64,000 bases of DNA from Iris pallida (Eukaryota; Streptophyta; Magnoliopsida; Asparagales; Iridaceae): the NCBI GenBank assembly GCA_029216955.1, contig JANAVB010015600.1, positions 27,227,182-27,291,181 on the forward strand, read 5' to 3'. The notes under the pieces were generated by a model that saw only the letters and a program-made list of their open reading frames with translations, was not told the origin of the DNA and searched no databases. The first letter of the stretch is position 1. Each line of letters begins with the position of its first letter. Shown here piece after piece: positions 45,144 through 55,833 of this stretch. A program made the translations under genes and the position numbers.

Positions 45144-46221
45144 GTTAATATACTCTTTGACGAGTTACAATAGCGACTCCCGCTCTTCGTCTGTCAAACT
45201 TTTGCTAACGAAGACTGGCTTTGGAGAGGATTCATCGCCGAGGTCAACTTGCATGACCTAGTCTTCGGTAAGGGGATCTCTTTGTTCAAAATGCTTCTCC
45301 CATTGCGCATCTAGCTGTTGGACTCAAGGCTCTAACTCAAGAAGTTCGGGTATATCTTCGTCTTCTTCGTAGGCATCAGCAAATGCCATATTGACAGACC
45401 AAGCTTGCCTGAGTACGTCCCCGATGCTGACATCTGAATCGAAAGTAGGTGATCCGATCGAATGAGAATGCCATTCGCATTCCTTATCCGAGCTCTCGGG
45501 AGTTGTTGCGGGTGTAACATAGCCTAGACCATGTCTGGTATTGCTGTAATAATCCCATGTTTTTCAGCCGGGACTGGCAATTGCAAAGGTGATCGCCGGC
45601 CGGTGCCGTGGTTCAAGCCTGGTGTAGTCTTCATATCATACCCCTATTTTTACATGAGGTACTTGCATCGAGAGCTATACAGATAAAGCGTCAGTCTTTC
45701 GGTTTCGGGCTCGAAATCGACTTCTTCTGGCCTGAAGGACTGTTGATCATTCTTTCGGCCGAAGATGATTGGATGATCCTCTCCCGCGACTATGAAGTAA
45801 GCGCCTTCCACGGGAGTAAGTTGGTTCGTGGTATAGACATTTGTCATTTGTGTGTGTAAGTTGATGTCCATACCGTGTTCCATAGCAAATATTATACGGA
45901 GCTTGTTAAGCTCGAGGTAGTTCAAAGATAACCCTTTATTGATAAATAAGGTATCTTCCCTTGCGGTATTACATCATCAGCAGAGGGAACATCAGTGTAC
46001 GCAGCCACATATTTGGCTAGCTCTATCTCCTCTTCAGCCACCCCCTGCATTATTGAAGATTGGAAGGATAACCTGGGCAGCTTGATCATCAAGGGTTCCA
46101 CTGGTGGTGCTGGACGTGGGGTCGTTGGCTCACTAGCGGTCCTTGGCTCAGTGTCGAGCTGTCGATTTGTCCTGGGGAGACGAATGACCATCGGCTTAAC
46201 AGAAGGATTTATCTCTTCTGA
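45144..46221 (-). pseudogene. Element C protease-RT linker, heavily decayed
   Basis: Holds the last two of four copies of a (P/Q)M(V/T)IRLPR-like motif, then ALGLNHGTGRR-like and LGYV-like segments, SIGD and SKSLTDEERESLL, corresponding piece by piece to the linker of element D (28644-29700). The frame contains several stops (e.g. near 45535, 45326, 45260 and 45167) and at least one frameshift near 45930. Function of this Tat-specific linker is unknown. Confidence 0.75.
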
Positions 46222-47187
46222 TTATTGTTGGCCGGCTCTTGGCAGTCTGATTGTCATTGGCTCTACAGAGGGTCTCGGCCCCTGGCTAGACCTTGGGAGT
46301 CGGATAACCATTTGTTCCTTTTGTGCAGTGAGCACCGGTAGACTGGTTACTTCCTTACGCAGAGTGGCTACAAGAGGTGCAGTCCTGCCTGGTTTGTGGG
46401 TCTGGAGATGGATCTTCAGAGGTTCTTCTGATCCCATTGTAGCCTCTGTTTGATCTTGAGCATCCTCTTCGACGAGGTGCTTTTTCGATTTCTCGTACAA
46501 GCAGGCATCCGAATAGTAGGATTCAACCCCTTTGAAGGGATCGACGTCGGTGAATTTCGTTCTTACGAAGTCGTGTTTGTCGACATATTTGAAGCACTGG
46601 TGCAATGTGGAGGGCACGATCATATAATCGTGTATCCAAGGACGCCCCAAGAGAATGTTGTAGCATGTATCTGCGTCTATGATATAGCAAGTCACTTCCG
46701 ACAGGAGGTCGCCAATTTGGCATTTCAGGCGAATCTTCCCAATAGGATAGCTTTTTCCTGAATTGAAACCGCTGATGGCGGTGTTGGAAGGTGTCAGCCG
46801 ATGCATAGGGATGCCCAGGAGGTGAAGCAAGCTCTTCGGAATGATGCTTATTGAAGAACCAGGATCAATGTGCATCCGATCTACTCTGATGTCGTCGATG
46901 TATCCAGTATGAAACAGAGGGCGATCGTGCAGGTTGGTCTTGATGAGCATATCTTGCAGAGTGAACACGATGTTGGGCATTGCACCTGTACAAGCACTGT
47001 CCTGGAAATCTGCTGGCGAGCTCTCCCTTGTAAGCTTGACCTGAGCCAAATAAGCGTCAACATTCTGGAGTGCTTCGCTCAGTGAGACGCGAATATCCTT
47101 GGAGAGCCTCAAGAGCTCATATAATGACAATTTTGCTGGTGTGTTGGCCAATTGTGCCAGGATGCCAAAATTGTAAGGCCTCTCCAT
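46222..47187 (-). pseudogene. Element C aspartic protease region
   Basis: ORF of 321 codons. The protease core is IDDIRVDRMHIDPGSSISIIP (active site Asp-Pro-Gly-Ser-Ser in place of the usual D-S/T-G) and YNILLGRPWIH near residues 105-185. Upstream is the tail of Gag (LAQLANTPAKLSLYELL). Two IRLPR motifs stand at the C-terminus, and a TAA at 46222-46224 separates them from the next two in the same frame. It would process the polyprotein. Confidence 0.85.
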
Positions 47188-47450
47188 TCCCTGAGGTGCG
47201 TCTTTACGAAGCGGCTTGTCGAAGCGGGTCTCCTTTGTCTTAGGCTTGTCGGCCGGCGGAGGCTGAGAATGTCTTGGGGCATCAGCCGTGGCCGGCTAAC
47301 GATCTTCAGCCGAGTTACCCGGTATCGGTTGAGATTGTACACCTGACCGGGTAACGACAACTATTGCTTCTTCGGTTTCGGCTGAAATTGTGTGGCAAGA
47401 CTTAGCCTTCCCGCCCTTCTTCTTGCCGGTGGAGGATGATGCTGACTGGG

Positions 47451-48919
47451 TTACTTCAGGCACCAAGTCCGGATGGACCCACATGACCTCCCTCCGTGAC
47501 GTGGTGAGGGCCACCAGCCCAGTCGTCTGGTCTCAGGGAGGTGAAGATTAGTGACCTCCATTTTTGCCTGGAGGATGGGTACTACGCCATCTTGAGTCCT
47601 CGTTGGAGGGAAACTGCCAAATTGGACCGACACCATGTTGGCAGCCACGGTTACCTCCTCGAAATCAATAGACAGAGCCTTAGAATCGATGAGGATCTGG
47701 ATGTACCGCTTCAAGTGGAAGCAGTCCTAAGTAGCATGGTGGACATAGCGGTAGAAGTGGCAGTACTTCGGGCTCTCTATCTCTGCAGGTCGAGGTTCAC
47801 GTCTCGGTGGAGGGAGCTGAATTCTATCCCCTTGCAAGAGCATGTCAAAGATGGGCTTAACATGGCTGTCCTCGAAGGAGTAGGTCACCTAAGGCCACTA
47901 TTTCTCGACCTGCTTTGGTTTAGGCTTCTGGGTTGTATCGGCAACCATAGCCTGTTTGCCTTTGGTGTCTCGGTTATTAGAGGAACTACCACCGTTGTTG
48001 TTGTTGGTATTAAGGCGTTTGCCCTTATCCTCTCCATCCGAGATATGCAGCCCTAGTTGGCGAGCCTTCTTCAATTTTGCTTCTGCGCTAGTGGTGCTGA
48101 TGATGAAGGCCTTCCAGTCTTTAAATTGATCTTCGCCCATCCAGAGGCTGATTGTGGGGAGCAGCCTCTTTTGGCAAATCTTAATTAAAGAAGAGTACGG
48201 GTTACCAGAGGGCAATTTTATCGCGGTTTAGCAAAACCGTTCGATGTAATTCCTTGTCAGTTTTTTTTCTTGAACAACGTCTATGAGGTTTGACATTGTC
48301 ACATCTTGCCCCACCTCGTAGAACCTTTCCAAGAACATATGTTTGAAGCCGGCAAAGGAATGGATGCAGTTATCCGGCAGGTTGTGGTACCAATCGAACG
48401 CGACCCCCTCAAATGCCCGATGAATAATCACGTGAGGATGGCGTCGTCATGCGGCAGATGGTCTGTTGTGACCTCGAAGTAGGTCATGTACCGACTCGCA
48501 GAGGTCTTTTCGTCATATGGATTGATATTGAATGGTTTGTATCGTGGTGGGAAGGGGATATCTCTCCATGCAACGGGATACGGCTGTCGTATCCTGAGGT
48601 CCTGAGAGGATTCTCGGGCGTGAAACATTGCACGGAGCTCCTGGACTTCTCTTCTTGTCTCCCTAGCTTCTTCTGCAGCAGTGGGAGCCGATATTTCGGG
48701 TGGATTGTTGCCCGGGGTTGGCGCGGTCGTGTTTGAATCCGTATTAACGGTGGGACCCAAGCTTGTTTGACCAGGTGTCCTTGCTTGTAGAGCCGGTAGG
48801 GCAGCCTTGATCTCGTCCACTGACTTAACCAAGGTTTGTAGTATGACCTCAAGAGTGTCGAGGCACTGCCGATCACTGGGACCGTCTTGGTCGTTATCAG
48901 TCATGAATACCGTCCTCAC
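47451..48919 (-). pseudogene. Element C Gag (capsid and zinc-knuckle region)
   Basis: Retrotransposon Gag signature AFEGVAFDWYHNLP and FKHMFLERFYEVGQ around 48290-48420, with preceding PPRYKPFNINPYDEKTSA. Further on come a lysine-rich stretch (KLKKARQLGLH, an Asn run at about 48000) and a degenerate Cys/His motif (YCHFYR..HH..DC) near 47740. A frameshift near 48430 and stops at 48228, 47898 and about 47730 break the frame. Gag packages element RNA in cytoplasmic particles. Confidence 0.88.
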
Positions 48920-49270
48920 ATGAGAAGAAGTAGAAGGAACTGTAGAAGACGTGCCCTCCGAATCATACCCTCGTATAGAGAAGCCGTCAGGGTATGTGGG
49001 AATATTCTCCTCTAGTTCGGACTCGGAGGAGGTGCTACCCCCTGCATAGGAGGTTGCCTCGTCTTGGCACCTATAGACATTTTCAGGAACGTCTGAGTCT
49101 GTTGTATCTGTTGGGGGGATTGTTTCCCTTGGTTCATCTTCTCGAAACGTCGGATTGTTGTGGATGTTCCGAGGAGTGCTACCCCCAGCTCCAACTACCT
49201 CCAGGGATGTAGATGACGACTCTCCAAGTGATGAAGATTTCTTCTTTGAGCGGGTACCTTGATAAACCCC
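48920..49270 (-). pseudogene. Element C, Ser/Thr-rich linker before Gag
   Basis: About 350 bp continuing the frames between the ORF at 49271-49948 and Gag. It is rich in Ser, Thr, Pro and Glu and has no domain that I recognise. A stop separates it from the upstream ORF at 49271. Confidence 0.5.
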
Positions 49271-49948
49271 TCATGTGACGGCTGTGAACAACCCCCTGGA
49301 TAAGAGTTTTTTGGCCGTGCTGGTTGAGATTATCGGGCCGGACATATTCATTTTCTTCCCTTCCTTGTCGGTAGGGACCTTCCGGGTAGAATTACAGGAG
49401 GCAAAAGGAAGCGCCTCGTCCTCCGAGCTTTGTTGTAAGACCGGTCCTGGCTGCTGTAGTCGTTGGAATACGGACAGCCGGTCCTCTTGTACTGCTATCT
49501 TGTTGCAGCAGCAATTGACAATAACTTGAGTGCAGTGACGTCCATGGAAGGACTCTTTGCACGCCAAGGTTTCTTCTCTTTTCTTGTGCTTGTGAAGGAT
49601 CACATCTCGCAAGTTAAGGAGATCTCGATCAACCTTTGCACTCGCTTTGTGGGCCCGGGTATCCCGAACACACGAGTGCGTAGGTATCATGTTTGCTCCC
49701 TGATGTGGGGCTATTAAAAGAACTTGCCCTCGATCATTATTGGGAGACTCTTGAGAACCACCATGTCTGTTTGCCGTCGGGGGTTGGACAAGGGCGGTTC
49801 TGTACAACTTTCTATCAGAGGCCCGTATAACAGTTAGCGGGACTCTCTGATGGTCAGTAGTTGGGACAGTTGACTGAGCTCGACGAGCCTGCGCTGTCCT
49901 AGACTTCTTCGTTCTAGCACCTGAAGGTGCGTAGTAGGAAGAGTCCAA
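49271..49948 (-). pseudogene. Element C, 5' ORF related to a segment of its own LTR
   Basis: ORF of 225 codons without an ATG at its start. DNA at 49540-49950 is similar (about 80% by eye) to LTR positions 51955-52503. The protein stretches SSYYAPSGA, KKSRT and VFQRLQ occur in both. The LTR version has the 71-73 bp triplication and several stops; the interior version has one unit and stays open. I recognise no domain. It lies between the first ORF after the primer site and Gag, where Ogre/Tat elements can have an extra ORF. Confidence 0.6.
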
Positions 49949-49993
49949 GCTGTGCCCATAGAGTCTGGCACATCCTCATTGGAGCTTTTGAGG

Positions 49994-50569
49994 TCAGGCC
50001 CGCATGAGAGGCGGTCGAAGACTGAACCCGAGTCGCATAGGGAGGATGGGATTGGATGCCGCATAGGTCATTTCCCTGCGGCTGGGATTGTTGGCCGCAT
50101 ATGCATTCTTCTCGCGGCTGGGATTGGTGGCCGCATATGCATTCTTCCTGCGGCCCACACCCTTATGCGACTTCTTCTTGGACCGCATAGAGTTCCCGTT
50201 TGCCCCCGCAAATCCAGCATCGTAGTATTTTTCTTTGCTGGATTTGGGGACAGCTGGGTTCTCTGCGGCCTGAAGTGGGGTCGCATGTGAGTCTTCTTCG
50301 CCGTCTTAAGCAGCAGAGAAAGCTTGTTCCAGAGCTTGGGGAGAGGCAACGATTTTGGGCCTCCACGCCCTACGGGCCTTCTTTGGGCCGGCTCGCTTCT
50401 GGATTGGGCTAGCGCTCCCTTCGAAGAGCATCTCTTCGAACGCTTGCTGGTCGAAACGAACAACAAGCATTTGTTGCATGGAACCGAGTTTGGCTGCGTC
50501 CGATTGCGTCACCAACTTATCAGCAGTGGAGAAGTTGGTCCCCAGCAGAGTCGCCATCGTGTTTGCCAT
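49994..50569 (-). pseudogene. Element C, first ORF, starting inside the LTR
   Basis: The ATG at 50569 lies in the last bases of the 5' LTR, so the frame reads through the primer-binding site (MANTMATLLG). A TAA at 50306-50308 interrupts; the frame then continues to a TGA at about 49994. The second half contains three 36-bp tandem units encoding NAYAATNPSREK-like dodecapeptides (about 50050-50160). No known domain. The reading of coding sequence through a primer site is unusual and may be fortuitous. Confidence 0.5.
50539..50556 (-). promoter_or_regulatory. Primer-binding site of element C
   Basis: On the minus strand TGGCGACTCTGCTGGGGA starts three bases after the LTR end. It is the type of primer site I associate with Ogre/Tat elements (complement of a tRNA 3' end other than iMet). 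Position and the TGG start support the call. Confidence 0.85.
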
Positions 50570-51093
50570 TGATCGTCGTAGAACAGAACAATTTTGTGGG
50601 AGGACTGAACTTGACTCACAATTACAAACTCATTTGTACAAAAGAGAGCCTAGGAACAAAATCTAGGAAAAGCAATCTAAGTACAATTGTTTAGTTTTGA
50701 TTCTGGGGGGTGACGGTAGAGGCTCGAAAAAGTGCTATCAACTCTGCCTTACTCCTTGGACGATCGAACGCAACCTCGGCTCAGGTGAATAAATGCTCTC
50801 TGAAGACATGAAGGGAAGAGTCTGCTTCTGAGCTTTGTGTGCTTTTCTCTGCGTATATCCGCATCCTCTTGCAAGGGAATAGCACCTTGTTATTTATAAA
50901 AATTCATAAGGAGTGGGATGTACAGCCACGTGGCAAATTTTGGGTCACATGGTTGTAACTGTGCCTCGAGACTCGATTTATAGTGGACAGCTGGTGGTTG
51001 GTTGAGATTAATCATGATCTGTTTATTGCAGTACATCCGAACTGTTAAGACTTGGTCAATCTCTGCCACGTGTCTCAACTAATATTATGTGGC

Positions 51094-51560
51094 GAGCCGC
51101 ATGAAGGATGTATCCTGGCTGAGCCGCATGAGGGACTGTTTCATAACCGAGCCGCATGAAAAATGTCTCATGACCGAGCCGTATGAAGGACGTTTCGTAA
51201 CCGAGCCGCATAAAGAATATCTCATGACCGAGCCGCATGAGAGAATGTCCCATGACCGAGCCGCATGAAGAACGTCTCATGACTGCGCCGCATGAGGAAT
51301 GTCTCATGACCGGGCCGCATGAAGGACGTCTCATGACCGGGCCGCATGAAGGACGTCTCATGACCGAGCCGCATGAGGAATGTCTCATGACCGAGCCGCA
51401 TGAGGAATGCCTTCTGACCGAGCCGCATAAGGAATGTCTCATGACCGAGCCGCATAAGGAATGCCTTCTGACCGAGCCGCATGAAGGACGTCTCATGACC
51501 GGGCCGCATGAGGAATATTTCATGACTAAGCCGCATGAAGGATATCTTATGGCTGGATAG
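51094..51560. repeat. 27-bp minisatellite in the 5' LTR of C (17 units)
   Basis: Same unit as 17742-18175. I count 17 units by eye, one more than in the other LTR. Open frames on both strands (51056-51523 and 51222-51536 minus, 51237-51560 plus) follow from the 9-codon periodicity. Confidence 0.9.
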
Positions 51561-52101
51561 GTATGGGGGCCCTAGGAGAAGGTGATGTGCCGAATGTCAC
51601 GATTTGAAAGAGTTTTGTTTGTCTCCCTCTTGACTTCTCGAAAAAAAAATTGACCGACCCTCCTCCTTAGTCGAGTGTTGGCACTGCGGATCATGGATCT
51701 CCTTGTCGAAGAAGATTTGACGGTTCCTTCAGAAGATTGTGATGCGCTTGACTGAGACGATGCGCCTAACTGAGACATCTGAGTAATATATCTAGTTGAG
51801 AGCAGGCCGTTACAACGTCTTCAATTGGCATCATGTTTCCGAGATGATGTTGGAAAGGCGCAGTAGGTCGCAGTCACTGGAACACAGACTGTCTTGATAG
51901 TGGAGCCACTGTCTTGTGGCCGCGGCAGTCGATGATGGCTTGGGTGCAGTGGTGTCCTGGAAAGGGCTCATCGCACGCCAATGTTGCTTCTCTCTTCTTG
52001 CGTTTGTGAGTAATCACCTCTCGCAAGTTGCTAGCAGATTGATCTACCTTCGTATCCGTTTTGTGGGCCTGGGTATCCCGAGCGCCGGGGTACGTAGGTA
52101 T

Positions 52102-52315
52102 CATATTTGCTCCCTGATCCGAGGCTAGTAAAAGCACTTGCTCTCGTTCGTTGTAGGAAGATTTTTGGGACCATCATATTTGCTCCCTGATCTGAGGCTA
52201 GTAAAGCACTGCTCTCGATCATTGTAGGAAGACATTTGAGACCATCATATTTGCTCCCTGATCTGAGGCTAGTAAAGTACTATGCTCGATCGTTATAGGA
52301 AGACTTTTGAGACCC
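52102..52315. repeat. Three tandem 71-73 bp units in the 5' LTR of C
   Basis: Units begin at 52102, 52175 and 52246 with CATATTTGCTCCCTGATC. The same array is present in the 3' LTR (18727-18941). Confidence 0.85.
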
Positions 52316-52558
52316 ACCATGTCCGTTAGCCCTGGGGGACTGGACGCGGGTGGTTCTGTACAACTTTCCATCAGGAGCCCGTATAACAATTAACGGTGCC
52401 CGCTGACGGTTAGCAGCTTGGATAGTTGACTGGGCTTGTTGGGCCCGCACTGTCCTAGACTTCTTCGACTTAGCACCCGAAGGTGCGTAGTAGGAAGAGT
52501 CCAAGTTGGAAGGAGGGAAGGAAAGTTGGTGCTCTTTTCAAAGGAGGGAAGGGGGCTC

Positions 52559-52566
52559 TATATATA
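52559..52566 (-). promoter_or_regulatory. TATA box of LTR C (5' copy)
   Basis: TATATATA followed (minus strand) by a GAGCCCCC block, about 70 bp from the LTR start. This places most of the LTR in the transcribed part. Confidence 0.6.
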
Positions 52567-52637
52567 GAATGGAGTGAGCCCTTTCTTCTTCTCCTTTCCG
52601 ATGTGGGACTAAAAGCAATATTTTCCATGCTTCTACA

Positions 52638-52642
52638 AGTAT
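52638..52642. repeat. Target-site duplication AGTAT of element C (right)
   Basis: Matches 17213-17217. Confidence 0.85.
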
Positions 52643-53112
52643 AGGCTAAGATATCCAATTGCATACCTAAATTTTGTAACATGAGACCATAGAGTTACAT
52701 CTATACTCATGACTTGTCATAGAAGTTACCTCTGTGGCCATATTCAAAAGAGCAACTAGATAGGGACAGAGGTATACCAGCACAAATAAAGTATAGGTGA
52801 CCCACGTATAAACTCAACCAAATAGAAAACGAGAGCCTTAAAGGCAGGGAACAATGATAGGTACAACCTAAGGGTACTAGAGCAAGGGCAACAATAACTG
52901 GACTCTGTCCAGTGGTTACAACTGAAAGTATCAATTGTTGTGAGTCAGCGAAAAGGGCCACTAGAATTAAGTAGCAGGAAGTGGTGACCTTAGCAAACCT
53001 AGAAAACATAAAGTGAAATAGAAATACTTAATGGGTACTGTAGAACACTTAAAGGGCATATATGAAGATTAATGAGAGTAGAGTATAGAGGAACATGTTC
53101 ATATGGGGTATC
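52643..53112. other. Unassigned sequence between elements C and B2
   Basis: About 470 bp without recognised coding or repeat features; a 100-codon minus-strand ORF (52707-53009) shows only a hydrophobic composition and no known domain. It was contiguous with 16642-17217 before element C inserted. Confidence 0.5.
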
Positions 53113-55674
53113 TGTCACGCCCCAGAACCAGAATACTGGAGAGCGGGGGACAGACACAGCCAGCTACGTACATTGAAGTGAATCCCACCTCGTAATATGG
53201 TCATGGCTGTCTAGATGCATGAGAATTTACTACAAGCCATTAGTCTCTTAGGGTCAAGAACAAGCCTAGTGTCTCAATCTCAAGCAAGCAAGTAAATGTA
53301 ACAAGATGGTAGATCATCAGACATACAAAGTAAGGCGTCTCAAACATTACATATTCAGATGATCATGAAGCTAGTCATGCAAAATGCAAAGATTAGCAAG
53401 AGTTTAAGTCATACATGATCAACCCTAGGATTTATCAATCATGTTACAGCCATTAGGCAGACATGAATGTAAATTCAACACGAGCTAACACTTGTTCGGC
53501 GGCTAAACACCTCAAAAGAATAATTTTACAATTAGAGTGGGAGAGCAAAATAAAACCCACTCGTTGCCAAGGTTGTGCCTAGTGTTCACCATCTGGCTGG
53601 AAGGCTGGAAGATCCTCGGGTGCTACTCCGAAATCTGGCCATACAAAACCAGCTGGGTCAGACCCCAGAAAGAGCAAGTACCACAAGGGAGTCTTCACTT
53701 AAGAACTAAAACCAGCATATTAGCACATGAGACATAAATGAATATAAAAGACATGAGTTAAAGAAATCAGGATGATAAACGATAAGGTAACTAAGGAACT
53801 ATTCCGGTAACCAAGTTATAACCCGTAAACCAGACAAGGACCGGGGTTGTAACCCTTCACCTGAACAGAACTTAGTCCCTGACCGATTATCGATAAGGTA
53901 AATCATAACAGTAAATGCACTGAAGTAACCATGTACTGGCACTGTCTAGACAAGACTAGACTGGACTCCATCCATCAATCACGGCCAAGCAATGAGTACG
54001 GCTTGATACTTTAACTAACTTGGGTTATCACAAGCCTAATTACTAACAAGATGCAATGAGATCTTCCAACAACCACAAGCCCTGCAGACTTAATCCAGGT
54101 TATCCAGTAGCAAGTTTAGATAGTTGGATTAGGTGACTTGGGAGTGCAACACATAAAAGTGTGCTAGAAATGTGTCCTACTCAACGGCAGGCTACAAGTC
54201 CAATTAGAGCGCCCAGATAACGGGACTGCCTGTAGCTGGAAAATCTCTTCATGAACTACTTAATCAATCTAGTCATTATCCTAGTCAGATTCAGTATGAA
54301 TCCCCGACCATGGTAACCAGGAATTCATGTCCTAGACATGATGCAAGACGAGACATGTAGCTTATACAAGCACAAATACCTACGGTGTCAAGACAAGAGT
54401 TACTTAGCAAGTCAAGATAGCCGTCACAACAGCATATCGAGATTATCATGTTAGGTTTACTTATCAAGAGTGCGCCACGACGGGCCACTATTATGTATTA
54501 TTATGCCAAGGTTGCTTGTCAAGAGTGCACCACGACGGGCCACTATCATGTCATGTTACTTGTTAAGAGTGTGCCTTAACAGGCCACTATCGTGTTCTAT
54601 CCTTACATTATCATGAATGAGAGAAACTTACATAAAATGGCTAGTAACATATTTTTGAAGCCAAGGAAAAGATCTACAACTTTTATGTTGGGATTTGGAA
54701 GAAATTCTGGCCACAATTCAGCCAAATAGGACGTAAAACAGCCAAAATAGGCACTATGCAAGCCATGCGACACTATTCATCCATGCGGCACTATGCAAGC
54801 CTGCGGCACTATGCAAGCCATGAGGTACTATGCATCCATACAGCACTATGCAAGCCTGCGGTACTATTCATCCTACGGTACTATTCATTCCTGCGGCACT
54901 ATTCATTCTTGCGGCACTATGTATCCATGCGGCACTATGCATCCATACGACACTATTCATTCATGCGGTACTATTCATTCCTGCAGTACTATGCACCCAT
55001 GCGGTACTATTCATTCTTGCGGTACTATTCATTCCATGCGGTACTATTCATCGTCCCTGCCATATTCAGGACATACGAACTAAGAAATGTCCAAATCTTA
55101 TTTTGGCCATAAATTCCTCAAAACAAGTCAAAATCTAACTTTTTAAAGCTCTATTTTGGGTAAAATCGAATTCTCTACAACATAGAACAATTAAAACGTG
55201 AAAATAATAAAGTTTGGTAGATCAAAACCGAAAAAGCTACAGACTTAGATCTACAAAAATCCATCCATCCAAACCGAAAACTCAAAGTCCTAAAGATGCT
55301 TAGAATCATGTAGAGAAGAAGAAAGAACAATAAAATGGAAGATCCATCATGAAGTAAGTTGCACTTGCCTAGGACTTGGTAGGTGGGAGGAATAAATGAA
55401 GAAGATGAAGAAGTAAATGAAGAAGTGAATGAGGAGAGAGAGAAGGAGTTGGGTTATATATCAACCCTCTCCATCTCAAACCAAGCCAAGCCAAGCCAAA
55501 CCAAACCAAGTCAAATTGAACCAAACCAAACAAATAAACCAAGTCAAGATTAAACCAAGACTAGGCTAAGCAAAATAAGTCTAACTACGGTCCACCTGAT
55601 AAATGCCAGAAATCTCGTATACGCATACGAAAATACGTATAAGAAAATACGTATAACGGGAAACGGGAGTGACA
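53113..55674 (-). mobile_element. Element B2, 3' LTR, 2562 bp
   Basis: On the minus strand it runs from TGTCACTCCC (55674) to GGTTCTGGGGCGTGACA (53113). It is the same family as solo LTR B1. It directly follows the chromovirus-type polypurine region at 55675-55720, so it is the 3' LTR of the minus-strand element whose pol lies to the right. It carries an 18-19 bp minisatellite (54752-55060) and CCAAG/CCAAA repeats (55480-55540). Confidence 0.92.
54752..55060. repeat. 18-19 bp minisatellite in LTR B2
   Basis: About 16 units combining CATGCGGCACTATGCATC with CTGCGGTACTATTCATTC variants. It occupies the place of the TGCGTA repeats of B1, yet the units differ. Overlapping ORFs here (three plus-strand frames) are repeat artefacts. 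Confidence 0.85.
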
Positions 55675-55833
55675 ACTCTACCCAACTTAAAAGAATTATG
55701 TCCTTAAAATTTAATCAAGAGGCTATAGATGTCGGGGAAAGCTATATTAATCATAAGCAAGCTACGACTAGCAGTCAATCAAGCAATCATTCATGCAAGC
55801 AAGGAATTAAAAGCATAAGGTATAAGAAAGACA
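55675..55833 (-). promoter_or_regulatory. Element B2 3' UTR and polypurine region
   Basis: On the minus strand AAGGACATAATTCTTTTAAG and GTTGGGTAGAG precede the LTR start, paralleling the region before LTR A. Confidence 0.6.

Larger units (their letters stand above)
50560..52637 (-). mobile_element. Element C, 5' LTR, 2078 bp
   Basis: On the minus strand it runs from TGTAGAAGCA (52637) to GGCAAACA (50560). It is followed by the primer site on the inside and the TSD AGTAT on the outside. The TATA box TATATATA is at 52559-52566. It carries 17 units of the 27-bp array (51094-51560), the 71-73 bp triplication (52102-52315) and a segment related to the interior ORF 49271-49948. Divergence from the 3' LTR is visibly greater than between the LTRs of D or copia, as expected for the oldest layer of this nest. 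Confidence 0.93.

Noticed and set aside
54756..55138. Three overlapping plus-strand ORFs in LTR B2
   Set aside because: All three frames of one minisatellite are open; no start context, no domain.
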